From the NCBI GenBank assembly GCA_009379955.1, contig WHST01000050.1, positions 1 through 42,095 of the forward strand: a DNA stretch of 42,095 nt. Reading direction: 5' to 3'. The position numbers and the translations under genes are program-made. Positions 12,242-21,554 of this stretch are shown here, piece by piece. Positions within the stretch are counted from its first letter, which is position 1; each line of letters starts with the position of its first letter. This DNA comes from Streptosporangiales bacterium. GTDB lineage: Bacteria > Actinomycetota > Actinomycetes > Streptosporangiales > WHST01. The notes below the pieces were generated by a model. It was not told where the DNA came from and made no database searches. It worked only from the letters and a program-made list of their open reading frames with translations.

Positions 12242-14572
12242 TTACTCGATCACTGGATTGCGCAGGTGGATCCACGCTTCGACCAACCCCCACGAAGCCA
12301 TGGAGCGGGCGTAGTGATGACCGCATTCGACTTCGTCGAACGGGTTTCGCCGTCGTCCGTCGTAGCGATCCCGGACATCGACGACCGTGCGGTGCGCGAG
12401 GTCCTGCTCGCCCTCTAGCAGCAGCCCGATCGCCGCGGAGTACTCGAGACCGGTCCACACCTCGGCCCAGTAGGGAAAGGGAAACGGCAGCTCGCGTCCT
12501 CGTGGGTAGCTGGCGTTGACGAGACCGCGTTCGTCGCCCAATGCGTAGCAGCGCCGCGGGTTGACGTGGTCGGCGACGCCATCGAGGCGGTTGTGGTGGG
12601 CGATGCAGCGCAGTGCGGTCGCGATGTGATCGGGATCGAGCGGGATGCCGAGACCGCTGAGCTTGGCCATGGTGACGCCGGCCAGCTGACCGCTGGTGCA
12701 GCCCGTGCCGATCTGATAGTGCGGCTGCAGGGGATCGGAGCCGCCGGGAGTATCGGTCTCCATCCGCAGTCCGTTCGCGATCCGCGAACCCGGGGCGGGT
12801 GGCATGATCGCCTGCTGGTAGTACTCGCCGTTGAAGAGGTGCTCGTCCATCCAGCGGCAGCCCGAGGCCAGCAGTCGCCGGCAGTACGAGGCGAACTCGG
12901 GCTCGGCCATGACGGTGGCGAGCTCGGCGGCCGCGGCGAGTGCGGCCAGGTACCACGACTGCACCTCAGGCGTCGGACCGTAGTACTCGACGTCCATGGT
13001 GTTGTGCTGGCAGCCCTCCATCACGCCGTCCCGGTCGGCGTCCCACCCGCCTTCGACCCAGGCGAACTCGAGGGAGCGGCGGACCGCGGGCCAGAGCTCA
13101 CGGGCACGGGAGTCGTCGCCGGAGCGGCGCCAGGTGCGGTAGAACCGCAGGATCGAACCCATCTGCCCGTCCGCGGCCGCGAATCCCCAGGTCGCTCCCT
13201 CCAAGTGGCGGGGGAGTCCGGCGCGGAACGCCATCAGGCCTTCGTCGTCGAGCGAGTCGACGAACTCTGTCTCGCGCATCGACCACGCCAGGTCGGGGAA
13301 CAGGGCGATGGTGGCGTACTCGTAGTTCCAGACGTGGGTGCAGTTCCCGTGGCAGCTTCCGGCGTCGTCCTCGGTCCCCTCCCAGCCGTAGAAGCGGCCG
13401 TCGGCGCCGCGGAAGACGGTGTTGGACTTGAGCACGGAGAGATTGGAGAGCGCTGCGTCGGCCATGGCCGGCGGCATGCCCAGGGCGATGACGGATCGAA
13501 CGAATCGGACCGACTCGTGCAGGAGATCGGGGAGTGCTCGTCCGAAGTTCCTGGCGCACTCTCCCGCGTCGGCCGCCCGAGTGGCGTAATGGTTGCCGAC
13601 GAGGTGCTGGCTGGGACGGTCGGTCTCCCGCAGTCCGTGCGTCCAGGCACGACGGTACGGGAAGTGCCAGGCGATGACGAAGTCCAGTGACGCTCCGGCC
13701 CCCGGCTCGAGAACGTCGGTCAGGACGAGTGAGCCGACGGGATCACGATCATGGCGTACGTGGTCGCTGACTGCGCCGTCGTGACCGAAGTCCTCCCAGA
13801 ACTCGGCCAGCGCATCGCCGGATGGGGCGTCGAGCCATCGGGTGCGGAACGAGTCTGCCTGCCTGCCCGGCGTATGCAGTGCGATGGTGCCGTCGGCGGG
13901 GGAGCCGTCGCGCCGGGGGTTGCTGCCGAGGAGGACGCTTCCGTCTCGGTGACGGTCGTGCTCGAACCGGGTGCCGGGCCAGGCCGGGGAGTTCAGGGTG
14001 GCGCCGATCAGGTTGGGCATGTTGCCGACGACCGCCACCGTCTGGCGCACACGGGTCGGGTTGGTCAGCCGCACCCGGTAGAGCAGGGCGGGGTGGCCGG
14101 ATGCGTCCGCGTCGCCGGGAACCAGGGGATTGGCGACCTCGACCGCCACTCGGAGCGGAACTGCCGGATCGGCCAGCTCGATGCGTGCGAACGGGTACGC
14201 CGCCGAGAACGTGCAGTCGTGGAAGCGCGGGAGCCCGGGCTGGGGGCTCGGACTGCCGTGCGGTCCTTCGTATTCGTGGTCGAACAGCCGTCCCTCCAGG
14301 ACGCGGGTGTCGACGGTCCCGTCGGCGCCGGCGACGTGGAGCGCGAAGAACAGATGCCTGGGCGTGAACCCGTGGGCTGCCGTGTTGGCGACCTCGACGT
14401 CGACGAGCCGGCCGCGGCCGTCGACACTGATCGCTCCGGTGCCGAGCCCGCCCACCGGGAATCGGATCCGCCGCCGAGCGTCTCCCCGATAGTCCCGGAC
14501 CGTGGGCCAGTCCGAACCGACCCGCCCGGGATCGGCGGGGTACCTGTCAGCGCTGTGCTGTTCGATCGGCAT
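12242..14572 (-). CDS. GH116 family glycosidase (beta-glucosidase/beta-xylosidase/N-acetylglucosaminidase type)
   Basis: The ATG at 14572 lies inside the last codons of the upstream gene (26-base overlap) and gives 776 residues, a normal GH116 length. The N-terminal beta-sandwich has RIRFPVGGLGTGAISVDGRG and EVANTAAHGFTPRHLFFALH. The (alpha/alpha)6 catalytic part shows THVWNYEYATIALFPDLAWS, HNTMDVEYYGPTPEVQSWYL, which should carry the nucleophile Glu, and close to the C-terminus EVECGHHYARSMASWG. GH116 includes human GBA2 and archaeal enzymes active on beta-glucosides, beta-xylosides and GlcNAc; the substrate cannot be chosen from sequence. No signal peptide is present. It is part of the same transcript as GH78 and GH20. 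Confidence 0.88.
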   Translation of the reverse strand: MPIEQHSADRYPADPGRVGSDWPTVRDYRGDARRRIRFPVGGLGTGAISVDGRGRLVDVEVANTAAHGFTPRHLFFALHVAGADGTVDTRVLEGRLFDHEYEGPHGSPSPQPGLPRFHDCTFSAAYPFARIELADPAVPLRVAVEVANPLVPGDADASGHPALLYRVRLTNPTRVRQTVAVVGNMPNLIGATLNSPAWPGTRFEHDRHRDGSVLLGSNPRRDGSPADGTIALHTPGRQADSFRTRWLDAPSGDALAEFWEDFGHDGAVSDHVRHDRDPVGSLVLTDVLEPGAGASLDFVIAWHFPYRRAWTHGLRETDRPSQHLVGNHYATRAADAGECARNFGRALPDLLHESVRFVRSVIALGMPPAMADAALSNLSVLKSNTVFRGADGRFYGWEGTEDDAGSCHGNCTHVWNYEYATIALFPDLAWSMRETEFVDSLDDEGLMAFRAGLPRHLEGATWGFAAADGQMGSILRFYRTWRRSGDDSRARELWPAVRRSLEFAWVEGGWDADRDGVMEGCQHNTMDVEYYGPTPEVQSWYLAALAAAAELATVMAEPEFASYCRRLLASGCRWMDEHLFNGEYYQQAIMPPAPGSRIANGLRMETDTPGGSDPLQPHYQIGTGCTSGQLAGVTMAKLSGLGIPLDPDHIATALRCIAHHNRLDGVADHVNPRRCYALGDERGLVNASYPRGRELPFPFPYWAEVWTGLEYSAAIGLLLEGEQDLAHRTVVDVRDRYDGRRRNPFDEVECGHHYARSMASWGLVEAWIHLRNPVIE

Positions 14573-16790
14573 GGGACTCGGCTTCTGGTATCGGGCGGAT
14601 GATCTCGTGCTGTCCACCGCCGACGATCGTGCGGTGGCCGTCGGGCGTCTCGATCGTGCATCGCGATTGCGGAGGAATCTCCACCTCCAACTGGAAGGTG
14701 TCACCGTCGATCGTCCAGCTGCTGGCGAACGTTCCATGTGCGGTTCGGTAGCTCGCCTGGGCCGCGGTGATGCCGCCGCACGGTTGCGGGCGGACGATCA
14801 GCTCGCGGAAGCCACGGCTGGTCGGAGCCTGTCGCAACCCGGCGACATGGGAGTAGAACCAACCGTCGACGGCGCCGAGCATGAAGTGGTTCTGGCTGAT
14901 GCCGTACGTCGGCCCGTCCCAGGTCTCGGTGAGCGAGGTCGCGCCGTGACGCAACATGTAGCCGTAGCCCGGCCGGTCCGACTGGCACGCGAACCGGTAG
15001 AGCGTCTCGTGGCGATCGTGTGCCGCCAGGACATCGATCAGGGCCGGGAGACCGACCTCGCCGACGTCGACGAAGAACTCGTCGGAGGCGATCCGCTGTT
15101 CGAGCCGGTTCACGACCGCGACCGTCCGGTCCGGTGGCACGATTCCGTACCGCAGCGCGACGGCGATCTCGCCGACCGTGTCCGTGCCGACGGTCGAGTC
15201 GTCGTCGTTCCAGAACTCGGTGCGGACGCGTGCGGCGATGCGGTCGGACTCATCGCGCCAGCGCGCGCTGTCGCCGAGGTGGCCCAGCTCGCCGGCGACC
15301 TGCGACAGGACCGACAGCATCCGTGCCAGCGATGCGGTCGCGACCAGCGGGACGGCGCGCGCCTGCGTCCCGTCCCAGTCGCCGAGGCCGTACCGCACCA
15401 AGCCGTCGACGCGGGAGTCGAGCAGGTGTCGTGCGTATCGGGTCATCGCTTCGTAGTTGTCGTGCAGGACGGAGAGATCGGCGTAGCACAGGTGGAGCTG
15501 CCAGGGCACGTGGACGACGGCGCCGCCCCAGTTCACGTCACCGCGCCAGGGGTCGGGGAACGGGTCCCATTCGGGGACGTACAACGGCAGGTGGCCGTCG
15601 GGTCCTTGGGCCTCCCTGATCAGCAGCATCGTGTTCGTCAGGAGCGCCTGTACGTCGTAGTTCCACTGCAGTACGGGGAACGCGAGGTGGAGCTCCTCGA
15701 GGAAGCAGAGCTTCTCGCGGTGCGGGCAGTCGGTGAAGACCGAGTACATGTTCGAGGTGACGGCCCGGTGCACGATGCGGTGGATCCGGGTGAGGGTGGG
15801 ATCCGAGCACGAGAACTCGCCGGTGGCTCGCGCGTCGGCCGAGATCACGAGCCCACGCACGTCCTCGACGCCGAGCGGCTCGTCCTGGCCGGAGACCTCC
15901 AGGAAACGCATGCCGTTGTAACAGAATCTCGGGTGCCATGTCAGTGGGCGTGGCCCGGATCGGACGGCGTGATACACGGGGTCCCATCCCTCGGTCCGGG
16001 CGTCGATCGTGCCGTCGTCGTGGAGGAGCTCCGCCGGCCGTAACGTGACTCTGGAGCCGGCGGGGAGATCCACCTCGGCCCAACCGGCGAAGTTCACACC
16101 GAAGTCGACGATCTGGGTACCCGCGGCGACGTCACGGATACCGATCGGATCGATCACCTCCCGTACCCGCAGCGGCGGTGTCGTCTTCGCGCTGACCGTG
16201 ATGCCCGCGGGTGTCGCGGCGGCGACGGCTCGCGGCCAGGCGCGCACCCCGGCGACCGAGGTGTCCAGGGGTACGCGCGCGTCGAAGTCCTCGCCGCCGG
16301 TCCAGTTCGACGACCGGGTCTGTCCGAGGGTCGCCCCCCACTCCGTGTCGGTGACGACCTCGCGCGTCGTTCCGTCAGGGTAGGTCAAGGTCAACGAGGC
16401 GCAGGCGGCGAGGTCGCCGTGGTCGCTGATGATCTTGGTCCACCGGTCGTCGTGCCGCTGGGAGCGGTACATCCCGGTGCCGAGCTCGATGACCACGACG
16501 TTCTCGCCCTCGGTGACCAGAGGGGCGATGTCGTAGGTGCAGTACTCGACGCGCTTCGCGTAGTCCGTGTAGCCCGGCTCGAGCAGATCGGCGGATACGG
16601 GATGGCCGTTGACGCAGGCGACGAAGACACCGAGGCCGCTGATGCGGAACGTGGCGGAGCTCGGCTGTCCCGTGCAGGAGAAGCCGGCTCCGAGCACCGG
16701 AAGCGGACCGGCCGGATCGGCCTTCCACTGGGCCGAGGTGATCCAGACGGCTCCGAGCGTCGGCGGACCGTGAGCTTGCGTGTCGCTCAC
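14547..16790 (-). CDS. GH78 alpha-L-rhamnosidase
   Basis: Residues upstream of the GTG at 16790 are only a shadow of the binding-protein gene. The GTG overlaps that gene's TGA by four bases and gives 747 residues. The N-terminal rhamnosidase domain begins VWITSAQWKADPAGP and contains the pattern VNGHPVSADLLEPGYTDYAK. The catalytic (alpha/alpha)6 domain has YSVFTDCPHREKLCFLEELH, where the general acid Glu is expected, and SLTETWDG followed by YGISQNHFMLGAVDGWFYSH, which holds the catalytic base. It would cleave terminal alpha-L-rhamnose from glycans or glycosides by inversion. Without a signal peptide it acts in the cytoplasm on material brought in by the adjacent transporter. Confidence 0.92.
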   Translation of the reverse strand: MSDTQAHGPPTLGAVWITSAQWKADPAGPLPVLGAGFSCTGQPSSATFRISGLGVFVACVNGHPVSADLLEPGYTDYAKRVEYCTYDIAPLVTEGENVVVIELGTGMYRSQRHDDRWTKIISDHGDLAACASLTLTYPDGTTREVVTDTEWGATLGQTRSSNWTGGEDFDARVPLDTSVAGVRAWPRAVAAATPAGITVSAKTTPPLRVREVIDPIGIRDVAAGTQIVDFGVNFAGWAEVDLPAGSRVTLRPAELLHDDGTIDARTEGWDPVYHAVRSGPRPLTWHPRFCYNGMRFLEVSGQDEPLGVEDVRGLVISADARATGEFSCSDPTLTRIHRIVHRAVTSNMYSVFTDCPHREKLCFLEELHLAFPVLQWNYDVQALLTNTMLLIREAQGPDGHLPLYVPEWDPFPDPWRGDVNWGGAVVHVPWQLHLCYADLSVLHDNYEAMTRYARHLLDSRVDGLVRYGLGDWDGTQARAVPLVATASLARMLSVLSQVAGELGHLGDSARWRDESDRIAARVRTEFWNDDDSTVGTDTVGEIAVALRYGIVPPDRTVAVVNRLEQRIASDEFFVDVGEVGLPALIDVLAAHDRHETLYRFACQSDRPGYGYMLRHGATSLTETWDGPTYGISQNHFMLGAVDGWFYSHVAGLRQAPTSRGFRELIVRPQPCGGITAAQASYRTAHGTFASSWTIDGDTFQLEVEIPPQSRCTIETPDGHRTIVGGGQHEIIRPIPEAESHADRTAQR

Positions 16791-18457
16791 AGGTCCGCCT
16801 CGAACTCTTTCCGGATCTTGTCCCCGCCCCTGCTGCGCCAGCGCTTCCGCCATTCGCCGAGCTCCTTGACGGACCGCCGCCCGGTGATGATGCCGTACAA
16901 GTAGTCGTTGTTCAGCTGGTCGAGCGCCGCCGCCTGGCGCACAGCGGTCTGGGAGACCAGGCTGCTGGTCGGGTTCTTGATCGACAGCGGCACGGCCTTC
17001 TCGATGCTCGCCTGCGCCGCAGCCGCGGCCTTGGTGTCGCCAGGAAAGAAGAGGACGCCCTCCAGCGGCTGCACCAGGTACGAAGGGCCGGCGACCTCGG
17101 TCAGCGGTCGGTCGCCGTCCACGGCGGTCGGAGTGCCCCGGTCGTCGTAGGTGAAGTGACGTCCCTCGATCCCGTAGTTGATGAAGGTGTGCTCCTCGCT
17201 GCCGAACGGCGCGCACCAGTAGTCGATGATCCGGAGGAGCTCCTCGAGACGCTTGGTGTTCTTGCCGACGGCCGAGGGAATCGCCGCGATCCCGAAGTAT
17301 CCGGCGGCCTGATGGACGACGGGATCACCACCGTCGTGGCCCGAGAGGGCAAGCGGCGCCACCTCGACGTCGGGATCGTTCTTCCGCAAGGTCGGCAGCA
17401 TGTTGCGGTAATGGGGGGCGATGCCGGCCGGCATCAGACCGATCCGGCCGGACATGAAGAGATCCTGCGCGTCGAGGACGGGATACGTGGCTGCGTCGGG
17501 GTGGAACGCCCCGGCCTTCCACAGCTCGACGAGCCAGGCCACCGCCGCCTCGTACTCGTCGGTCTCGATCTCGTGGGTCAGCCTGCCGTTGTCATCGACG
17601 CGCCAGTCGTTGGGGACCCGGAACATCTGCGTGGCCAGGATGACGCCATGGTCGAGCCTGGCAAGGCCCCAGGTGCGGCCTTCCTTCTTGCCGCGGTGAG
17701 ATCCCTTCGTATAGGCGGCGAGCAGCTCCTTGACCTCGTCGGCATTCTGCGGAGGATCGGTGTATCCCAGGTCCGATGCCCAGTCGGTGCGATACATCTT
17801 CTCCTCGTTGACGAGAGGAAGCACCCGCGGGACACCGAGGATCCGGCCGTTGATGCTGGCGTTGCGCCAGGCGTAGGTCGGGATCCGGGCCAGGTTCGGG
17901 TACGCGTCGACACCCGACCCCGCGAGAGTCTCGCTGAGGTCGGTGAAGGCGTTCTGCTGCATCGTCTTCACGACGCCGGGCGCGATGCTGCGCTCGATCC
18001 ACGCGATGTCGGGAAGATCGCCGCTCGCCATCAGCGTCTGGACCTTCTGCCCGTACGAAGGGCCCGCGGCGTAGGCCGGGCGGAGCTGGACGCCGAGCCG
18101 CTTGTTGAACTCGGCGAGCCACGGGTTGTCCGATGGCGGCGGTGCCTGCTCCAGGACCTGGAAGGTCGAGACCTCCCCTCCGCGCCCCGGCGTCTTCGCG
18201 ACCGACCGAACCTGCTGCCGCGGATACTGGCTGTAGGCCGGCGATACGCCCTCGATGTCGCTGATCCTGGCGCCCGCGATCTTGTCGGGGGGTCGGTAGT
18301 TGGGCGCGGTGAACCTGGAAGTCCCGTTCGAAGCCTCGCCGGTGCCCGGTGCCTGCGTGCGGCACCCACTGACCAGCGAGAGCCCGACGCCGGCGCCGAG
18401 TGCCAGCAGAGTGCGTCGGCTGAGGTCTGCGCTGGATATCGATGTGTGCTTGGTCAT
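16787..18457 (-). CDS. Sugar ABC transporter substrate-binding lipoprotein
   Basis: The 556-residue product starts at the ATG at 18457, with AGGAG five bases upstream. Its signal is of the Tat lipoprotein type: SRRTLLALGAGVGLSLVSGC, with Cys as the lipidation site near residue 32. The mature protein has the pattern of a large CUT1 (LipO/YtcQ-like) binding protein: GQKVQTLMASGDLPDIAWIE, then WLVELWKAGAFHPDAATYP, and GRIGLMPAGIAPHYRNMLP. It would capture an oligosaccharide outside the membrane and hand it to the two permeases encoded just upstream. Its stop overlaps the GH78 start. Confidence 0.92.
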   Translation of the reverse strand: MTKHTSISSADLSRRTLLALGAGVGLSLVSGCRTQAPGTGEASNGTSRFTAPNYRPPDKIAGARISDIEGVSPAYSQYPRQQVRSVAKTPGRGGEVSTFQVLEQAPPPSDNPWLAEFNKRLGVQLRPAYAAGPSYGQKVQTLMASGDLPDIAWIERSIAPGVVKTMQQNAFTDLSETLAGSGVDAYPNLARIPTYAWRNASINGRILGVPRVLPLVNEEKMYRTDWASDLGYTDPPQNADEVKELLAAYTKGSHRGKKEGRTWGLARLDHGVILATQMFRVPNDWRVDDNGRLTHEIETDEYEAAVAWLVELWKAGAFHPDAATYPVLDAQDLFMSGRIGLMPAGIAPHYRNMLPTLRKNDPDVEVAPLALSGHDGGDPVVHQAAGYFGIAAIPSAVGKNTKRLEELLRIIDYWCAPFGSEEHTFINYGIEGRHFTYDDRGTPTAVDGDRPLTEVAGPSYLVQPLEGVLFFPGDTKAAAAAQASIEKAVPLSIKNPTSSLVSQTAVRQAAALDQLNNDYLYGIITGRRSVKELGEWRKRWRSRGGDKIRKEFEADL

Positions 18458-18480
18458 TGCCACTCCTGCTGGTCCGGCGA

Positions 18481-19380
18481 TCAGCCCTTGATCGCTCCGG
18501 TGAGAACGCCCTTGGTGAAGAACCGTTGGAGGAACGGGTAGACGACGAGGATCGGAAGGGTCGCCAGGACGACGACCGCCATCTGTACCGACTTGGCGGG
18601 TGGGGGCGGTGCAGCCGGGTTCTGCAGCTGGGTCAAGGGCGTCCCTTGCAGGACGTACTGGTTGAGCACCAGCTGCACCGGCCACTTGCCGGTGTCGTTG
18701 AGGTAGATCATCGCGTTGAAGAAGTCGTTCCAGTACGCGACGCCGTAGAAGAGGGCGACGACGGCGATCACCCCCTTGGACAGGGGAACCATGATCTGGC
18801 TGAGGATCCGCCAGTCACTGGCCCCGTCGATGCGGGCGCATTCGAGCAGCTCGCGCGGGATGCCCTGGAAGAAGTTGCGGAGGACCACCATGTTGAAGGC
18901 GCTGATGGCTCCGGGGAGGATGAGCGAGGCATAGCTGTCGAGGAGGCCCAACCCCTTGACCAAGAGGTAGTTCGGGATGATGCCGGCACCGAAGAGCATC
19001 GTGAACAGCACCACGTACAAGATGACCTTGCCGCCGGGCACCTCCCTGGTGTTCATCAGCCCGTAAGCCAGCAAGATGGTCAGCACGACGCTGAGGAGCG
19101 TGCCGACGACGGTCACTCCGACACTGACCATCATCGCCCGGAGCACGATCCCACCGGACAGCACCGAGGCGTACGCCTCGAGCGAGAACCCGGACGGGAT
19201 GAGCCCTCCGACACGCGAACGGCCGTGAGCCTCGGCGAAGCTCTGGACGATCACGTACAGGAGCGGATAGACCATCACGACGACGGTCACGGCGAGGACG
19301 ACCGTCTTGAGCACCGTGGATGCCAGCGACGGCTGGTTCCACCTGGGTCGGGTCAGGACCGGCACGCGTCGGGCGCCCAT
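18481..19380 (-). CDS. CUT1 ABC transporter permease (MalG/YtcP-like)
   Basis: The 299-residue membrane protein starts at the ATG at 19380, sharing one base with the stop of the other permease (TGATG). Six transmembrane segments are visible, for example VVLAVTVVVMVYPLLYVIV near the N-terminus and VQMAVVVLATLPILVVYPFL near the end. The EAA loop reads ECARIDGASDWRILSQIMVP, the contact point for the ATPase. The C-terminal FFTKGVLTGAIKG is the standard ending of MalG-type permeases. No ATPase gene is in the operon, so a shared MsiK-like ATPase encoded elsewhere is likely. Confidence 0.93.
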   Translation of the reverse strand: MGARRVPVLTRPRWNQPSLASTVLKTVVLAVTVVVMVYPLLYVIVQSFAEAHGRSRVGGLIPSGFSLEAYASVLSGGIVLRAMMVSVGVTVVGTLLSVVLTILLAYGLMNTREVPGGKVILYVVLFTMLFGAGIIPNYLLVKGLGLLDSYASLILPGAISAFNMVVLRNFFQGIPRELLECARIDGASDWRILSQIMVPLSKGVIAVVALFYGVAYWNDFFNAMIYLNDTGKWPVQLVLNQYVLQGTPLTQLQNPAAPPPPAKSVQMAVVVLATLPILVVYPFLQRFFTKGVLTGAIKG

Positions 19381-20393
19381 CAGAAGGCACCCTCTCCACC
19401 GAGTCGCTTCGCCGCCCAGTTGGCGCCGAGCACCAGTACGGTCCCGACCAGACCCTTGACCAGGCCGGCGGCCGTCGCGAGACCCCAGTCTCCGCCGAGG
19501 ACCCCGCGGTAGTACACGAAGGTGTCGAGGACCTGGGCGACGTCGGCGCCGACGGCGTCCTGCTGCAGGATGATCTGCTCGAATCCGACCGTGAGCACCG
19601 AGCCCAGACGCAGGATGAGCAGGAGGACGATCACGGAGGTGATCCCGGGGAGGGTGATATGCCACATGCGCCGCCACGCTCCGGCCCCGTCCACCGCGGC
19701 TGCCTCGTACCGCTCGACAGGCACCAACGTCATGGCGGCGAGGAAGATGATCGTTCCCCAGCCCACCTCCTTCCAGATGACCTGGGACGTGATCAGCAGC
19801 GCGAAGGTGTCGGGGTTGGTCATCAGGTTGGCGGGGTCTCCTGTCACCCGGGACAGCAGGTCGCTGATCGCACCGGTCCCGCCGAAGAGCGCCTGCCAGA
19901 TGGCGACGACGATCACCCAGCCGATGAAGTGCGGCAGGTAGACGACCGACTGGATGAACCGCTTGACGCGGTCGCTGAGGATGCTGTTGAGCAGCAGGGC
20001 CAGGAGGAGCGGCGCCGGGAAGGCGAAGACGATCTGCAGCACGCTCAGGACGAGGGTGTTGACGAGTGCGTCGGCCACCTCGGGGTCGGTGAGCAGTCGG
20101 GCGAAGTTGTCCCATGCGACCCAGGGACTCCCCCTGATCCCGAGGAAGGGACTGTAGTCCTGCCAGGCGACCGCGTTACCGAGCAGTGGGACGTATCGGA
20201 ACACGACGAAGTAGATGAGCCCGGGCAGGATGAACAGATAACGCCAACGGGCTTGCCAGAGTCGCCGCCTGAGCTCCCGTTTCCGACGCGGTCTCTGCTG
20301 CACGCCCCGCCCGGCCGTCGACGCCCGAGCAGGTGATGGCGCACCGGCATACACGGCAATCCTCTCGGCCGAGGTCTCTCGTGCGTGCCCCAT
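19380..20393 (-). CDS. CUT1 ABC transporter permease (MalF/LplB-like)
   Basis: The 337-residue product begins with a basic cytoplasmic stretch of about 50 residues (RRKRELRRRLWQARWRY) and then six transmembrane segments, the first being LFILPGLIYFVVFRYVPLL. The EAA loop is EAAAVDGAGAWRRMWHITLP. This layout is that of LplB/YtcP-type sugar permeases. It is the first gene of the seven-gene operon. The start is uncertain: the ATG at 20393 lacks a clear ribosome binding site, and an in-frame GTG a few codons downstream is possible. Confidence 0.92.
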   Translation of the reverse strand: MGHARETSAERIAVYAGAPSPARASTAGRGVQQRPRRKRELRRRLWQARWRYLFILPGLIYFVVFRYVPLLGNAVAWQDYSPFLGIRGSPWVAWDNFARLLTDPEVADALVNTLVLSVLQIVFAFPAPLLLALLLNSILSDRVKRFIQSVVYLPHFIGWVIVVAIWQALFGGTGAISDLLSRVTGDPANLMTNPDTFALLITSQVIWKEVGWGTIIFLAAMTLVPVERYEAAAVDGAGAWRRMWHITLPGITSVIVLLLILRLGSVLTVGFEQIILQQDAVGADVAQVLDTFVYYRGVLGGDWGLATAAGLVKGLVGTVLVLGANWAAKRLGGEGAF

Positions 20394-20447
20394 ACAACAG
20401 GTGAGGGGTGAGGATAGTCAAGACGGTTACATATCCGGTCTTCATTT

Positions 20448-20488
20448 CACGGGAGGAGCTCGTCCCGAGAGTTCTCACCACTCCCGTG
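20448..20488. promoter_or_regulatory. Inverted repeat upstream of the glycan operon
   Basis: CACGGGAG (20448-20455) and CTCCCGTG (20481-20488) form an 8-bp dyad with a 25-bp centre, in the 133-base gap before the first permease gene. CGGTTTG also occurs twice at about 20494-20513. Either could be the site of the ROK repressor, but neither matches a site I know. Confidence 0.35.
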
Positions 20489-20526
20489 CCTGCCGGTTTG
20501 AGGTGACGGTTTGCCAGTCGCGCAGA

Positions 20527-20958
20527 TCAGAAGGCCGAACCCTTCAACGAGGTCTCCATCGCGTCCAGCATTCCGTTGACGCCAGCTATCGCCTCGGTGT
20601 GGTCGCCGCCAGTCCCGACGTTGCGGTAGCTGAGCCGGGTATGACCCTCGCCCAGGTCGTCGAGGGTCAGCGTCACCTCCTCGGGCGGGTCGGTGAAGAG
20701 GAACCGCACCATGCGGTCGGGCTCGATGTCGCCGTACCGCGCGGCGAACGGGATCTCGTCACCGTTCTCCGGGGAGACGAGCACGCCGGCGATCGCGCCT
20801 CCCGGCCGGGGGTCGAGGCTGATCTTGGCCGCGGGGGTGTCGAAACCCGGCACCACGAACCAGCGGGCAAATAGCTCCGGCCTGGTGAAATGGACGAACA
20901 CCTCGTCCGGCCCAGCGGGCAGCTCACGGGTCACGACGAAGCCGTCGGCGCTGATCAT
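20527..20958 (-). CDS. SRPBCC/AHSA1-family protein
   Basis: The 143-residue product starts at the ATG at 20958, which overlaps the previous stop (ATGA). It has the helix-grip pattern of AHSA1-like START-fold proteins: VTRELPAGPDEVFVHFTRPE, LFARWFVVPGFDTP, a central GDEIPFAARYGDIEPDRMV and VTLTLDDLGEGHTRLSYRN. These proteins bind small hydrophobic ligands or act on them; the ligand here is unknown. It is the second gene of a two-gene unit with the SnoaL-like protein, read divergently from a MerR-type regulator that probably switches it on. Confidence 0.88.
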   Translation of the reverse strand: MISADGFVVTRELPAGPDEVFVHFTRPELFARWFVVPGFDTPAAKISLDPRPGGAIAGVLVSPENGDEIPFAARYGDIEPDRMVRFLFTDPPEEVTLTLDDLGEGHTRLSYRNVGTGGDHTEAIAGVNGMLDAMETSLKGSAF

Positions 20959-21461
20959 GGTCTGCCCGTGATGACGGTCGGATCTCCGGTGAACCAGACG
21001 CAGTCGATGGAGACCTCGCTCATCCGCCACAGCTTGTCGTCGCGGCGGGCATGGACGGCGTACATGTTCTTGAGCAGGGCGTGACGCGAGTGATCGCCGG
21101 TCGGCAGATGCTGCGCCTCAACGAGTGCGGTAAACGATGCGATGCCGTCGTCGATCTGCACCCGGGTGTTCGTGACGACATGTGTGGTGTCGATGTGAGT
21201 TCCGGGATCCATGATGATCGAGGTGATCATGTCCCTACCGGTCATCAGAGGCACCTCGATGCCGCACTTCGCCGCTGCAGCGCGGAAGTCGAGCACGGCG
21301 TCTTCGGTGAACGCCGACTCGAACAGTTCGCGAGCGCCTGCGTCATACCGACGATCCTGGGCCAAGCCGAATCGCAACAGCGCATCGACCACCGCGCTTG
21401 CCTGGGTGATGTCCGGTCGCGTGGTCGTCGAGGTGGTGATCTCGGGGTCCAGTCGAAACAT
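20955..21461 (-). CDS. SnoaL-like (NTF2-fold) protein
   Basis: This is a 168-residue protein with a SnoaL_4/NTF2-type fold: ASAVVDALLRFGLAQDRRYD at the N-terminus, ELFESAFTEDAVLDFRAAAA, then THVVTNTRVQIDDGIASFTA and a final SEVSIDCVWFTGDPTVI strand. Members act as small-molecule isomerases, hydratases or binding proteins; no activity can be assigned. GGAG stands six bases before the ATG at 21461. It is the first gene after a MerR-type promoter in the divergent intergenic region and is coupled to the SRPBCC gene by a four-base overlap. Confidence 0.85.
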   Translation of the reverse strand: MFRLDPEITTSTTTRPDITQASAVVDALLRFGLAQDRRYDAGARELFESAFTEDAVLDFRAAAAKCGIEVPLMTGRDMITSIIMDPGTHIDTTHVVTNTRVQIDDGIASFTALVEAQHLPTGDHSRHALLKNMYAVHARRDDKLWRMSEVSIDCVWFTGDPTVITGRP

Positions 21462-21506
21462 CGTGACTCCTTCACGTCGATTGGCGATGCCTGTGGTCCG
21501 ATGGCA

Positions 21507-21537
21507 CGATAAAGGTGTGCACCGGTGTCAAGGTCAA
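21507..21537 (-). promoter_or_regulatory. MerR-type promoter for the SnoaL/SRPBCC genes
   Basis: On the minus strand TTGACC (21537-21532) and a weak -10 (TTTATC or TTATCG, 21513-21507) are separated by 18-19 bases. The spacer contains a partial dyad (TTGACACCGGTG). A long spacer with a dyad is the layout MerR proteins correct by twisting the DNA. Confidence 0.5.
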
Positions 21538-21554
21538 CCGATGGCAGGAGGGCT

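Noticed and set aside
12234-12956. Upstream extension of the GH20 frame to 896 residues
   Set aside because: It is a shadow of the GH116 gene, rich in Arg and His; GTG at 12233 fits the gap after the GH116 stop.
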